DNA from: Euclidia mi
Taxonomy: Eukaryota; Arthropoda; Insecta; Lepidoptera; Erebidae
Direction: 5' to 3'
Assembly: GCA_944739405.2 (NCBI GenBank)
Contig: OX123193.2
Span: 22,495,516-22,559,515, forward strand
Length of the DNA stretch: 64,000 nucleotides
Below the pieces are notes generated by a model. The model was not told the DNA's origin. It did no database searches and was given only the letters and a program-made list of their open reading frames with translations. The position numbers were made by a program, and so were the translations under genes. Position 1 is the first letter of the stretch. Every line of letters starts with the position of its first letter. This document shows, one piece after another, positions 43,401 to 55,400 of the stretch.

Positions 43401-46400
43401 AAAAAGTCTCGTGTCATAAAGCTTTTGAGTTCTTTGAGTTGTCAACTATAAAGTGGAGGACTGCAGCCAGCCCAATCAAAAAGACTTGCATATTATGAAG
43501 TATTTGAATTGTTTAAGTAGAGATTTGCAGTCATAGTTATCACTTATTAACATTTAGCAACAGTGAGCATGAAGCACAGGATTTTGTGCACCATTTGCAA
43601 GGCGCTAAAGCGAAATCCATTCTAGGTGGACGTTCATGGATATTATACATTGTACGAGTATGTTAGAGTTCAGAGCTCTTTGAAAGAAATTACTCAGTCG
43701 CGAGTTCTTTTCTTAAAACTGAGCCCTTCTTTAAAAAAAAAGGACTCAAGTTGCTAGTTCTTTTTAAGAAAGCTAAGTTTTTATTTAAAGAACTTAGTCT
43801 TGAGTTCTTTTTGTAAAGAGTGAGCTGTTTTAAAAGACTCAGTCTCGAGTTCTCTTTGGAAATACTGGAGTCTATTTTAAGAAGACTAAAAAATCAGAGA
43901 GTCTTGAGCTTTTACTTATTCTTTTTTGACTTGAGTCTTCAAAAAAAGATTCGAGTCTCAATATTAGGACTATAAAAACTCAGTTCTTTCACAACACTAT
44001 ATGAGCGAGCCAAGGAATTTTTTCAAACTGTTCCAGCACCGATTTGTTTGATTGTACATGGCGCGCTTACTCTATGGGCGGAGTAAAACGCCATGAACAT
44101 CAAAATCCCTGCCACTACCTCGCCGCTGCTGGTCGTGAACGCGCCGTAAAGTGGTCGTCTCACCGTTTAACATTGCGCCGAGTGCAATTCCCTAAGATTT
44201 ATTTGGAATTAGATTTTGAATGCTTGCCACCCATGATAACGATTTATTCGTGGTGCGGGAGTAATCTCTTACGACCTCTCTCGCGACCCTAGCAAAGCGG
44301 TCATTAGTCTAGCATGGCAAGGGCTAGTCTTGTGCTCGTTTTCTCTCATGTACCTAGTCGTCAAAATGGGTCCGATGTAGTTGTTCGATTTCTATAACAT
44401 AAGGTTATTAATCAAGTTGTTGTGAATGTTGGCCAAGTTTACCACTGAAGTCCGAAATTGATTTGATCAACTAACACAAGTCCATTACTTAAGTAGCTCG
44501 GGCGAACGATTTTTGACCAAATGTAAAAATATCAATACTTCGTTCTACCAAATCTCTTATGGTCAATTATATAGTCGCTCAACTAAAGAATGACCAATAG
44601 GCAATAGCTTTTCGGTCTTGGGTTAAACGGTCAAATGAATTTCGACTTCCAGTGGTTCACTAAAGTTCACCCGCTGTCGACAAAAATAAAAATACTTTTC
44701 GATTCGTAGTATCATCGATGCTGGAATCGATGTGGTCATCTATGTCGTCATCCATGCAGCTGGCTGCGGAGTGCCTCAGGGAAGAGGACGGTCCACAAGA
44801 GTCTCATCCGGTGGAAGGCATAGAAATGTTTGCGCACGCTATAGATTCAAGTAAGTCGACAATTATGTGATATTGTTGAATATATTTGTACAGCCGCCTC
44901 TTATGAAGCAGAACATGACTTGACATTTTGCTTCAATTTGGCAGTTCACTATGTTAATGTTTTGTAGTATTAAGCCTATAATTTATAAATGAATCTTCAT
45001 CAATCCCTCCTCCTCACCAATCTTCATAATCCCTCCTATTGAAACAAAATATACCTAGTACGTAACAGTACGTTTATGGTTACGGAAACTGACAAATTAG
45101 TGAAAGAAACGGCTATGCTTTATACCTACTACTTTGTTTATATTTACCTACTACTTTATTTATATGTACAGCGCAGCAAGACAAAAAAATATAAAAGTTC
45201 TATTTTAACATTTCAGTATTAAGCCGAGTAAAAGTAAAATTCGAAAACACCAAAATAAGAATAGAACATGTACCGAAAAACGGAGACCGAGGCATCGCAC
45301 TGGAAGTCCATATAAAGAAGTGAGTACATCATACTTCCTCGACGTCTGACCTTTATTTAAGCAGCTGATTAGAATAAACATCGCGCGACTATTCAACGGC
45401 CTTGAGTTTATCGCTAAGCTCGTAATAGTATTGTCTCTTATACTAATGTTTGTTAATGTTTTAATTTGTTTGTAATTGTAGTAACTACCAAATCGCTGAC
45501 TGATCACAGAAGTAATAATACTCTAAAAGATAAAAGAGTAAATAGTTATTTATTAGGTTCGTTTTTATTATAAGAATCCAATCTCATTGCACACATTCCG
45601 ATCCGAATTGTAACGGACTTCCAAGGCTGAATATTTTATGCAGTGATTTATTACTCTGTAGGTTTTACTGTAAGGGAATAAGGTTCGAAATGGCGTGGCT
45701 AATTAGTGTAGTAAGTGGACGTTTAGTGATTATGTCGATGTATGTGTAATGTTTATAATATGTTGTTGTCTGAGGGTAGTACAGTGAGACGCACGTGCTA
45801 GCAAACCCGGATATGTACATTGTACATATATCTATCTATCTTATTATTTTATTTTAAGTTATGGAAGACAAGATAATACCTAAATATAGGTTCTCTTATC
45901 AGATCACACAGACGGCATGACCAAGCGTTATCGCTACGTTTATTCTAAAGATGATAAGTGAATATAATATCGACTATTTTAATATGTTTATTTACAATTG
46001 TCCCAATAATAGAAATTTCTAAGGCATATTTTACTAGTTTTTGTTATCATAAACATACGCTTACAAATACATAATCTATTACTCGCCTCGTTGCGTGTTC
46101 TCGGCTTAGAATCCAAAACTGAGTAATGCGCTTAAATACTACAGTGAAAATAATATAAAACTTGTTGAGTAGATAAACGGTTGACTGTAAATAAAATAAG
46201 GAAAACAAAAATTATACTAACATTTACATAGCTTTTCCGTGTGGTGACGGATTAAGAATACGGAATGTCACCACCCCATATCATCCCATGGGTGTCGTAA
46301 GAGCCGACAGAGGGAGCATATTATGCAGAGAACAGCACTGTAAGAGAAGGAAAACTTGATACAAACTCTGTACCAACCCGTTTGGCCAGCGTGGTATAGT

Positions 46401-49400
46401 AGGCCAATTCCTCCTTTCAAAGGAGAGGCCTAGTCCAGCATTGGACTGTTAAAGGCTGATGATGTATACATAGCTGGCTTTCCTACCTATACTTAATTAT
46501 GATTAAGTTACCTACACGCATTTAATGCAATCCCTGTAACTGATTCTAGCATCGACTACTTTGACGAGGCCGGTTCAGAACCATCACCAGACGTGACCGA
46601 CCCGGAAAAGCCAAAAACATACATAGTGGCCACATACACAAACAAAAAGATCAAACTAGAAGGAGTCACGTTATACACCGATGAGTACCCTTCGAAACTA
46701 CGGACCATGGCTCGGAGCCTCATCATGGAAAAATCGGCCTCATCACAAGGGGGTAAGACTGATAGTCAAGTGGAGACACCAGACATGAACATGCAGAGCA
46801 CGCTGTCTGACGTATTTTACGAGACCAGGAGTGTTATATCCACCATTGAAGCTGATCCTGTTAAAGAAATAATCGCTGAAGCTAAGAGTTCTAGTGAATC
46901 GAGGGAATTGACTCCGGATGAGAGGCAAAACCAGCCGGATCCGATTCTGTTTGCTAAGTTGACTGGTCAGCAGGAATTGACGTTGAAACTGAAACATACG
47001 GAAGAGGTGGAAGGTCCGAAGGTTGAGGTGAAGATGTTGTTCGGATCGTTCCTAGTGTTCATCACGCCGAGGCAGCTGCACACCTTGATCGAACTAGTCG
47101 ACGCACTCAATCAACCACATTTAGAAGATACCAGGTACTTTTATGCTTGACTTTGATTACCTATTTTCTCATTGTTTTTGATATGAAAAATGTAGTGTAT
47201 AGAAACCATCCTGATGTCGACGCAAAAACTAAAGTAGCAGTACATTGTTTTGCATTACGAAAGTTTGTTTTAAACGGGTCTTTTCCTTTTTAACGGGTCT
47301 ATTGTCTTCACTACCATATTTCAGCTAACCAGGCAACCAAAGTCCCAAGCAGTTAACATCTGTCGTGGTCGTGGGTAGATTACTTCCCATGATGTAAAAA
47401 AGCCGCAAAAGCTTGACATCAGTCTTTTCCATTAATCATGTCAACAACAATGATAAATATATCACTGATTTCCTTTCTGATAGTAGAGTACTTACTGTAA
47501 GGAAGACTCCTAACCTTAGGAAGACAGTACAGACATGTTTGATTGTAATATACTAAATCTGACTGCCTCCGTGGTCCCGTGGATAGCGTATGCGATTGCT
47601 GATCAGAGGTCCCGGGTTCGATTCCCGGGTCCGGCAAAAGTGTTACTGGGTTTTTCCGAAATCTCAGTAGCAGCACGCAGTCTGGTGATGTACCCGGTAA
47701 ACAGCAGGCTCGCCCCCTATTACGTGGGATCTAAAAATTCATGGCGAAATGTGGGTGTAATATTACACCTCTACCTATCCCTTCGCGGATACAGGCGTGA
47801 GTCTATAAAAATAATAATACTAAATCTCACGATTATCCTCTATGTTTTATTTTCAGTAATATTCCACTACGGCCAACCGGTATGAACATGCAATGTAAGC
47901 CTATGAGACAGCAGGACTTCCAACTGATAGAGGCACAACTGCTCGGTAACTTAGAGCGACAGAGTTCTAAACCAGCTGGCGGCATGTACGGCTGGTCTGG
48001 ACCAAGTTATGGTATGTAGCTTGCATAGTACAAAACTTTCATTAAATATATTTGGTCAAATAACTAGCATCTGTGTATAAAAATATAAACGGTATGCTGT
48101 CAATTATAAGTACAGCTGCAAAATAATAAACCACCCGCTACTTCAAACTAATTTATCAGTACATGTGATGATGGTTAAATAGAAATTATGTATATTTATG
48201 CTAATTTCAGCACAAAAGCATTATTTTAAGGATTGATCGTAAAAAAATAATGTTTAAGTTTACACAACAAGTACATGCTTACATTTATGTACATATATGT
48301 CTATGGCACTTCATAGACACACAAAGTTACTAAAGTAACATCACCACACGCGTCACATCACTACGCGGCGGCTACGCGGGATCAACACAGCACTAGTGAC
48401 GAACAAGAATTTCGTTAATCAGCGGACTATAATATCCACTGAATACCATCTTTGGGTTATATCTGGCCTAAACATGGTACTTCGAGCCGGATATTTTTCA
48501 GTCGTATTAGGTATTTCACATTGTTTAGATCAATAAGACGATGTCTCGATTGCATACATTATCGTTGCGTTAGGACTACTATGTCTTATAATTCATGTAT
48601 TGAATCTAAATATTTGTCTTTAAATTTGTAGAAGACAGCGAGGGTGACAACGAAAGGTTCCTCCCGATGACGTCACTGGGCAATCAGATGTCGGAGAGTT
48701 TCTCGTCGTCCGTGAGCTCGATGAGCACCAGCATGACGTCGAGCGTCACTCTGCCCACCGCGGCGCCCAGGATCAAACGAAACAAGAAAGGTACATAATT
48801 AAACCAACTAGGTGGTAGCCGCCTTGCTGATTGCAGCATGAATGGGAAATCTCTTCTTAATGCAACCCCCGTAGGGTTGCATTAAAAAGAGATTTCCCAT
48901 TTGTCCAAGGAACATACATTTTGTCAAATTTCAAGTTTTTACGCCCAATAGAGTCTGTAGGGATAGGACCGATCAAGACACACAAGTGAAACGTAAGACG
49001 TCTGTAGATGCACTCTTTATTTAATAAGAAGCACACATAATATATAGGAAGGTGTCACTACACTACAAGTCTCTGCTGTACTTTGTCTGTCAGTCGGTCA
49101 GTAACACAAAGTTTTTATATACCTACATATATTATAGCTTATACTGATATATAAAGCTGAAGAGTTTGTTTGTTTGGTTGAACGCACTAATCTCAGGAAC
49201 TACCGGTCCGATTGGAAAAATTCTTTCAGTGTTAGATAGGTCATTTATCGAGGAAGGCTATATAACATCACGCTATGAGCCACAGGAGCGAAGCAGTAGC
49301 CTAAAATAACGCGGGTGTAACCACGGGCGTCATCTAGTAATATATACAGACGGATAAAGAAGCGATAGCCGAGTGGAGATACCAACAGACTGCCATGCAG

Positions 49401-52400
49401 AGGGTATCGGTTTCGAATCCACGACGCGCACCAATGACTTCAGAGTTATGTGCGTATTAAATTGTTAATTATCGCTTGCCCCGTGCCTCGGAGAGCACGA
49501 TAAGCTGTCGGTCCCGGTTGTAAGGACGATCCCTGACAGTCGTTACAAGGCGTCAGTACCTTCTAAATAAACTGACACAGGTCTAAACCATGGAATATCG
49601 CTATCCCTTCGGGTTGCGGAGGTCAGACAGGCAGTCGCTCTGTGGAAAAACTAATTTCAGCCAAATCCGGTTAGACTAGTAAGCGGACCCCAGGTTGAAA
49701 CTGGGATAACGCTATGAGGATGATATACAGACGGATAAATGGTATTTTGTAATTTTTTATCTAAGGTAATATATAGAAACTTCAATATCACTATTCAATC
49801 TAAAGTCTTCCTACTGCAATACTTTAATGTAATGTGGCTGGTATTAATAGCTACTTTACACTAGTTACGAAATATATTTTTATTTTCTACAAATATAGTT
49901 TTGTGCCTATTTAACTAATCTTCTATCTATACGTTTTCAGTTCCTCACATCGACGGCGACCCCACGGCGGAGGTATCTCACGTCAGCCTACGTATCGCCT
50001 CGGTCTCATGTGTTTTATTACATAAGGTAATGAATCATTTTATTATTTAATTAATAGGGTAGTTTCCGGGGTCAAAATAATTACATTTCATTTAGTCCGT
50101 ATTTTAGATTATAAAAAAATACTAGAGGACCCGTGCTGCTCCACAGCATATTTTAATATTATAAAAAAGCTCTTACATATAGGCATGACCACAGAAATAG
50201 ATAGTAATAGAACGGTGAATGTCACGTCATCGCGTACATTTCGCGCGTGCCACATTTTAGCAAGCCCCGCCCACAATGACGTATAGATAGTGAGGGGACT
50301 CTAAGGAATTATTATCGATGTGAGAGCTATGAAAAATGAAATTATGTTATTGTTTATATAAAATGTTTTATTATGAAAAGTTTGGTTATAGTATACTGTA
50401 ATAAAAATAAAACGTATTTATTTAGTTAAAAATCTGTATTGAAATCTTACAAAACTTTTGACTATATTATAAAATATCTATACTAATGTAATAAAGCGGA
50501 AGAGTTTGTTTGTTTGAACGCGCTTATCTCAGGAACTACCGGTCGGATCTGAAAAATTCTTTTTGTATACGGTAGCCTAGTTATTCCGGAAGGCTATAGG
50601 CTATATAACATAACGTTTCGACCCTTTGTGGCCGGGCAAAAGGCTAAAAAGGCTAAAAGATAATGTCGGCTAATCTCAGGAACTAGCAGTCGGCTTTTAA
50701 AAATTGATATTGCCTATGATAGCCCAATTATTCCGAAAGGCTATAGGCTATATAAAATTACGCCACAACTTTTAGGGGCCAGACAAAAATAATAAATTTG
50801 GTCAAACGAGAAGGGGGAGGGTTGGGTCAAAGGCAAAAAAAGGCTTAACGAATAGGATACAATCTATATGGGTATCGTTTTCGAGATTTTCGGGATGCTG
50901 ATTAAATTATATGAAATTTATTTAGTGATTCAAGATGGCGGACGGAATATCAAAGATGGCGGATGACAAAATTTTAAAAAACAATATGGGTATCGCCTTC
51001 TATATTTTAAGGGTTGGGGAATCGAAATACAACATCTATTTCGTGATCTAAGATGGCGGATGGGAAATCAAAGATGGCGGATGGGAAAATAAAAAAAATC
51101 TATATTGGTATCGTCTGCGATGTTAAAAGGGATGGAAAATTCAAATACAACATCTTTTTCGTGATTCAAGGTGGTGGATAGGAAATTAAAGATGGCGGAC
51201 GGGATTTTTTTAAAGTCGATATGGGTATCGTCTCTGATATTTTAAGGAATGGGAAATTCAAAAACACCATCTATTTCGTGATCAAAGTTGGTGGAAGGGA
51301 TTTTTTTTTAAATCTGTATGGGTATCGTCTCCGTTGATATACGGGATGGAGAATCCAAACACAACATCTATTTCGTGATCAAAGATGACGGATAGGAAAT
51401 TAAAGATGGCGGACGGGATTTTTTTAAAAGTCGATATGGGTATCGTCTCCGATATTTTAAGGAATGGGAAATTCAAAAACACCATCTATTTCGTGATCAA
51501 AGATGGTGGATGGGATTTAAAAAAAAACAATATGGATATCGTCTCCGATGTTTAAAAGGATGGGTAATCCAACATCACCATCTATTTCGTGATCAAAGAT
51601 GTCCCGTCCGCCAACTTGGATTCCCAAATGGATGTCATTTTCGTGATCAGAAAGCATGAAAACCCCAAAAATTATACCCAGATTAATTTTATAAAAAATG
51701 TCCCGTCCGCCATCTTGGATTCCCAAATAGATGTCATTTTCGTGACCAGAATCCATAAAAACCCCGAAAATGATACCCATATTAATTTTATTAAAAATTA
51801 CCCGTCCGCCATCTTGGATTCCCAAATAGATGTCATTTTCGTGACCAGAATCCATGAAAACCCCGAAAATGATACCCATATTAATTTTATTAAAAATGAC
51901 CCGTCCGCCATCTTGGATTCCCAAATAGATGTCATTTTCGTGACCAGAATCCATAAAAACCCCGAAAATGATACCCATATTAATTTTATTAAAAATGACC
52001 CGTCCGCCATCTTGGATTCCCAAATAGATGTCATTTTCGTGACCAGAATCCATGAAAACCCCGAAAATGATACCCATATTAATTTTATTAAAAATGTCCC
52101 GTACGCCATCTTGGATTCCCAAATAGATGTCATTTTCGTGACCAGAATCCATAAAAACCCCGAAAATGATACCCATACTAATTTTATTAAAAATGACCCG
52201 TCCGCCATCTTGGATTCCCAAATAGATGTCATTTTCGTGACCAGAATCCATAAAAACCCCGAAAATGATACCCATATTAATTTTATTAAAAATGACCCGT
52301 CCGCCATCTTGGATTCCCAAATAGATGTCATTTTCGTGACCAGAATCCATGAAAACCCCGAAAATGATACCCATATTAATTTTATTAAAAATGTCCCGTC

Positions 52401-55400
52401 CGCCATCTTGGATCCCCAAATAGATGTCATTTTCGTGACTAGAATCCATAAAAACCCCTAAAATGATACCCATATTAATTTTATTAAAAATGTTTCGTTC
52501 GCCATCTTGGATTCCCAAATAGATGTCATTTTCGTGATCTGAAAGCATGAACATGATGCTTGCTTTCTTTATGAGAGAGAGAGAGACAGCCAGAGACATA
52601 ATAATTAATTCGGATTAATATTCCTTTTATTTATCGATAAATTTAAAACGTAACCATAAACCGAACGTCAATCCCTAGCGCGCGCTGACCAATCACAGCT
52701 ATTTATTTGACCCGTGGCCCATGATTTGTTATTGTTTTTGGCATCTTGTGAATATCGCGTATCTCGCCGTACATTGCGTGTTTATTTCATAAATATGTCA
52801 ACAAGTATCGTATAATTCAAGCAATGGAAATTTAACATAACGAAGAAATGAACGATGATGTTCTTATTAGACAAACATGGTAAAAGTAGCCCGCTTGTTT
52901 TAAATCTCAATAATCTTAAGTTTTACTCAATTTAAATACTTACTGGTGATATGAAATGCCTCCCTTTTCCATATTTTTGCATCACTTTTAATTTTTACAC
53001 TTGGAAACTGCACAATATGGCATATTCGTAACGAATTTAATGTTTTTTTACCTCCTGAGCGCGCGAAAGGGAGACGCGATGCGTAATGCGAATGCGTTCG
53101 AAAACACATGCACTATAGTGCAATAGTTTGGCACGCGCGCCACGCCCCTGTCACCGTTCTATTACTATATATTTCTGTGGGCATGACGAGTACATTGTAG
53201 CCTTATCTAATAAGTAAAAGATGATATTCTTACCAAAAATATATATATCACAAAACTTCTTTTCTCACAACATTGGCTTTGCGTTGCACCTTAGGTATCG
53301 TGAAATTTCCACCTTGGCATTACTGAATGGTTTGCCGCGCAATAGGGATACATATAATATGTATAACTGAACATTGACGAAAGAAAGTTCTTCAATATGA
53401 CTGTGCTGCCCTACCATTCTTTCCATTAGGACACTGTAATGTCCTTCGTCCAGGTGCCCAGAAAATAGCAAGTTATGAACAATTTCGCCAGTACCATAGT
53501 CAGTAATCGTATTACTGTTTTCCAGGTGAACTCTGAATTGACACTCGGGATATAGCTCACTTACACTCTGAAGTTCAGCATGCCCTGCGTACTGTCCATT
53601 GGCTACCATCACACGTTTGTAATCTGTTGCATTTGTAATGGTCTGGCCATATGCTTCGTCCCCAACAATGAAGTTACTATATACATCCTACTTATTGACA
53701 ATGTTATCAACAGTGGCCAAACGAATTTCATAATGTTTATTCTCACTTGCATATAAACAATAAGAAATTGCGCCGAATAAGCAATTACCGTCACCAAGAA
53801 TGGAAATCACTTGAAAATTGTTGATGGTAGAATTCATCAAATCTGAATCCGTTTCCACCCGTATTTTTTAGCAGTAGGAGGACCATCTGGTACCAAATCT
53901 CCAACAGGGCCGTCATTGACCAAGATTTTTTTGTGCAAACTTTCTCTGAGCATTTTTAAATTTCCTTCCAAGAACCATCATTATAATTGAAAACACAACA
54001 ACTCACAAAAAATACGTTATTAAATCAGAAACTTATGTAACTAACTTACGCTAACTTCATTTTTTCTTTATCTGTCAATATTTTACTATCAAAATTAAAA
54101 ATATAGATAAACAACTTTTTTTATAAGTTAGAAAATAGGTTTTATTTCTGTTATCCAGCTAAATATTTCTGTGAGAAGCACGATTTATTTTGTTTTGTGT
54201 ATGGGTGTGATTAATCCATCATAATTTAGAAATGTAATAATGACGTTTATAGTTTTGGTCGAAATTGTAGTTTTGGTAGGAATGGTAGCTTTGGTAGCAA
54301 TCGTAAGTAACATTGCTACCAAAACTACGATATATGCCAAAAATACAATTTCAACCAAAACTACTATTCCTACCAAAAATACCATTCCTATCAAAACTAC
54401 TATTTGTACCAAAACTATTATTCGTACTAACACTATCATATCTACCATATTTTCAAAACTACCATTTCTATCAAAACTACTATTTGTACCAAAACTATTA
54501 TTTGTACTAACACTATCATATCTACCATATTTTCAAAACTACCATTTCTATCAAAACTGCCGGTGCTGTCTAAAGTACCTACCTTTTCTCTCAAAACTAC
54601 TATTCTTACCAAAGCTACAATTTCTACCATAACTGCCACTTGTAATAATATAACTATATGACAATAGTACAATAAACCGTTGTAATATTTTCCACATAAA
54701 AAAAATTAAGATGCCCGAAGAAAGTCCGTAATTTAAAAACACAAAAATTTTCCTAACATAAAACGTAAGGAAAATTCCTCTACATCAGAGATCAGTTCAC
54801 CCAACATTAAGGGTTAACTGGTAACATTCGGGAAATATTACCTGCCATCAGCGATAACTCACTATAGTGATAATAATTTGACTAACATCGGGTATAACTT
54901 TACACACCACCACACACACCCGTATGAAAGTAAGGCAAGGTCACCTTAAGGCGAGGTTGCAGTACAGTGCGTAGCTCGACCTCACCCCCCGCAAAAACAA
55001 AAACACGGCGGTGGCGTCCGCGAGTGAGCGGGGGGATTTTCGTGTGTGCGTGTGCCACAGCGCAGCATAAAAATTCCGTAGATGAGTTATGCGAACTTCA
55101 AAAGTGGCACATTAAAAACTGACAAGTTCATGACAAACTTTTTTTTTCTAAATGTCTCATTTGGCTTTAGTCGCGTACGCGCTGCGGTCGGAAGCGCTCG
55201 CTCTTTTACTCGCGTGTGTGTGCGTTACATTTGAAAATGCCGTCGTGTGTAATGAGATTTTGCTAAAGTAGTTAAACTATAGTAGGAAAATGACTAAAAG
55301 TTATGGAATCACTTCTCATTCATGAGTATTACAATATTACAACGTTTTATTTTCAATTTATAATAAATTCAGTATCACAAATAATAGAGTGAATAAAAAA

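Larger units (their letters stand above)
41784..44709. other. ATG2 intron 2
   Basis: Holds a small Helitron (42533-42757) and a Harbinger-like MITE (42963-44146) containing a hAT element. The remainder is AT-rich with no gene. Confidence 0.7.
50190..53179. mobile_element. hAT-like element with repeat arrays, inside Helitron copy 1
   Basis: About 30-bp terminal inverted repeats starting CACAGAAATAGATAGTAATA (left) and its near complement at 53150-53179. Perfect 8-bp duplication GGCATGAC at 50182-50189 and 53180-53187. 2990 bp without a transposase. Contains a decayed family-1 Helitron start near 50478, diverged repeats (50880-51590) and the 99-bp array. Confidence 0.9.

Noticed and set aside
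47575..47645. Functional tRNA gene
   Set aside because: A and B boxes are present but the sequence continues into a SINE body with an 11-bp target duplication and does not form a complete tRNA.
51517..52599. 360-codon repeat protein on the minus strand, and 290/210-codon frames
   Set aside because: The 99-bp period keeps every lucky frame open on both strands; no sign of coding selection.
54185..54672. Several I/V/L/T-rich frames on both strands
   Set aside because: Products of the TTTTGGTAG short repeats, mirrored at 58915-59368.
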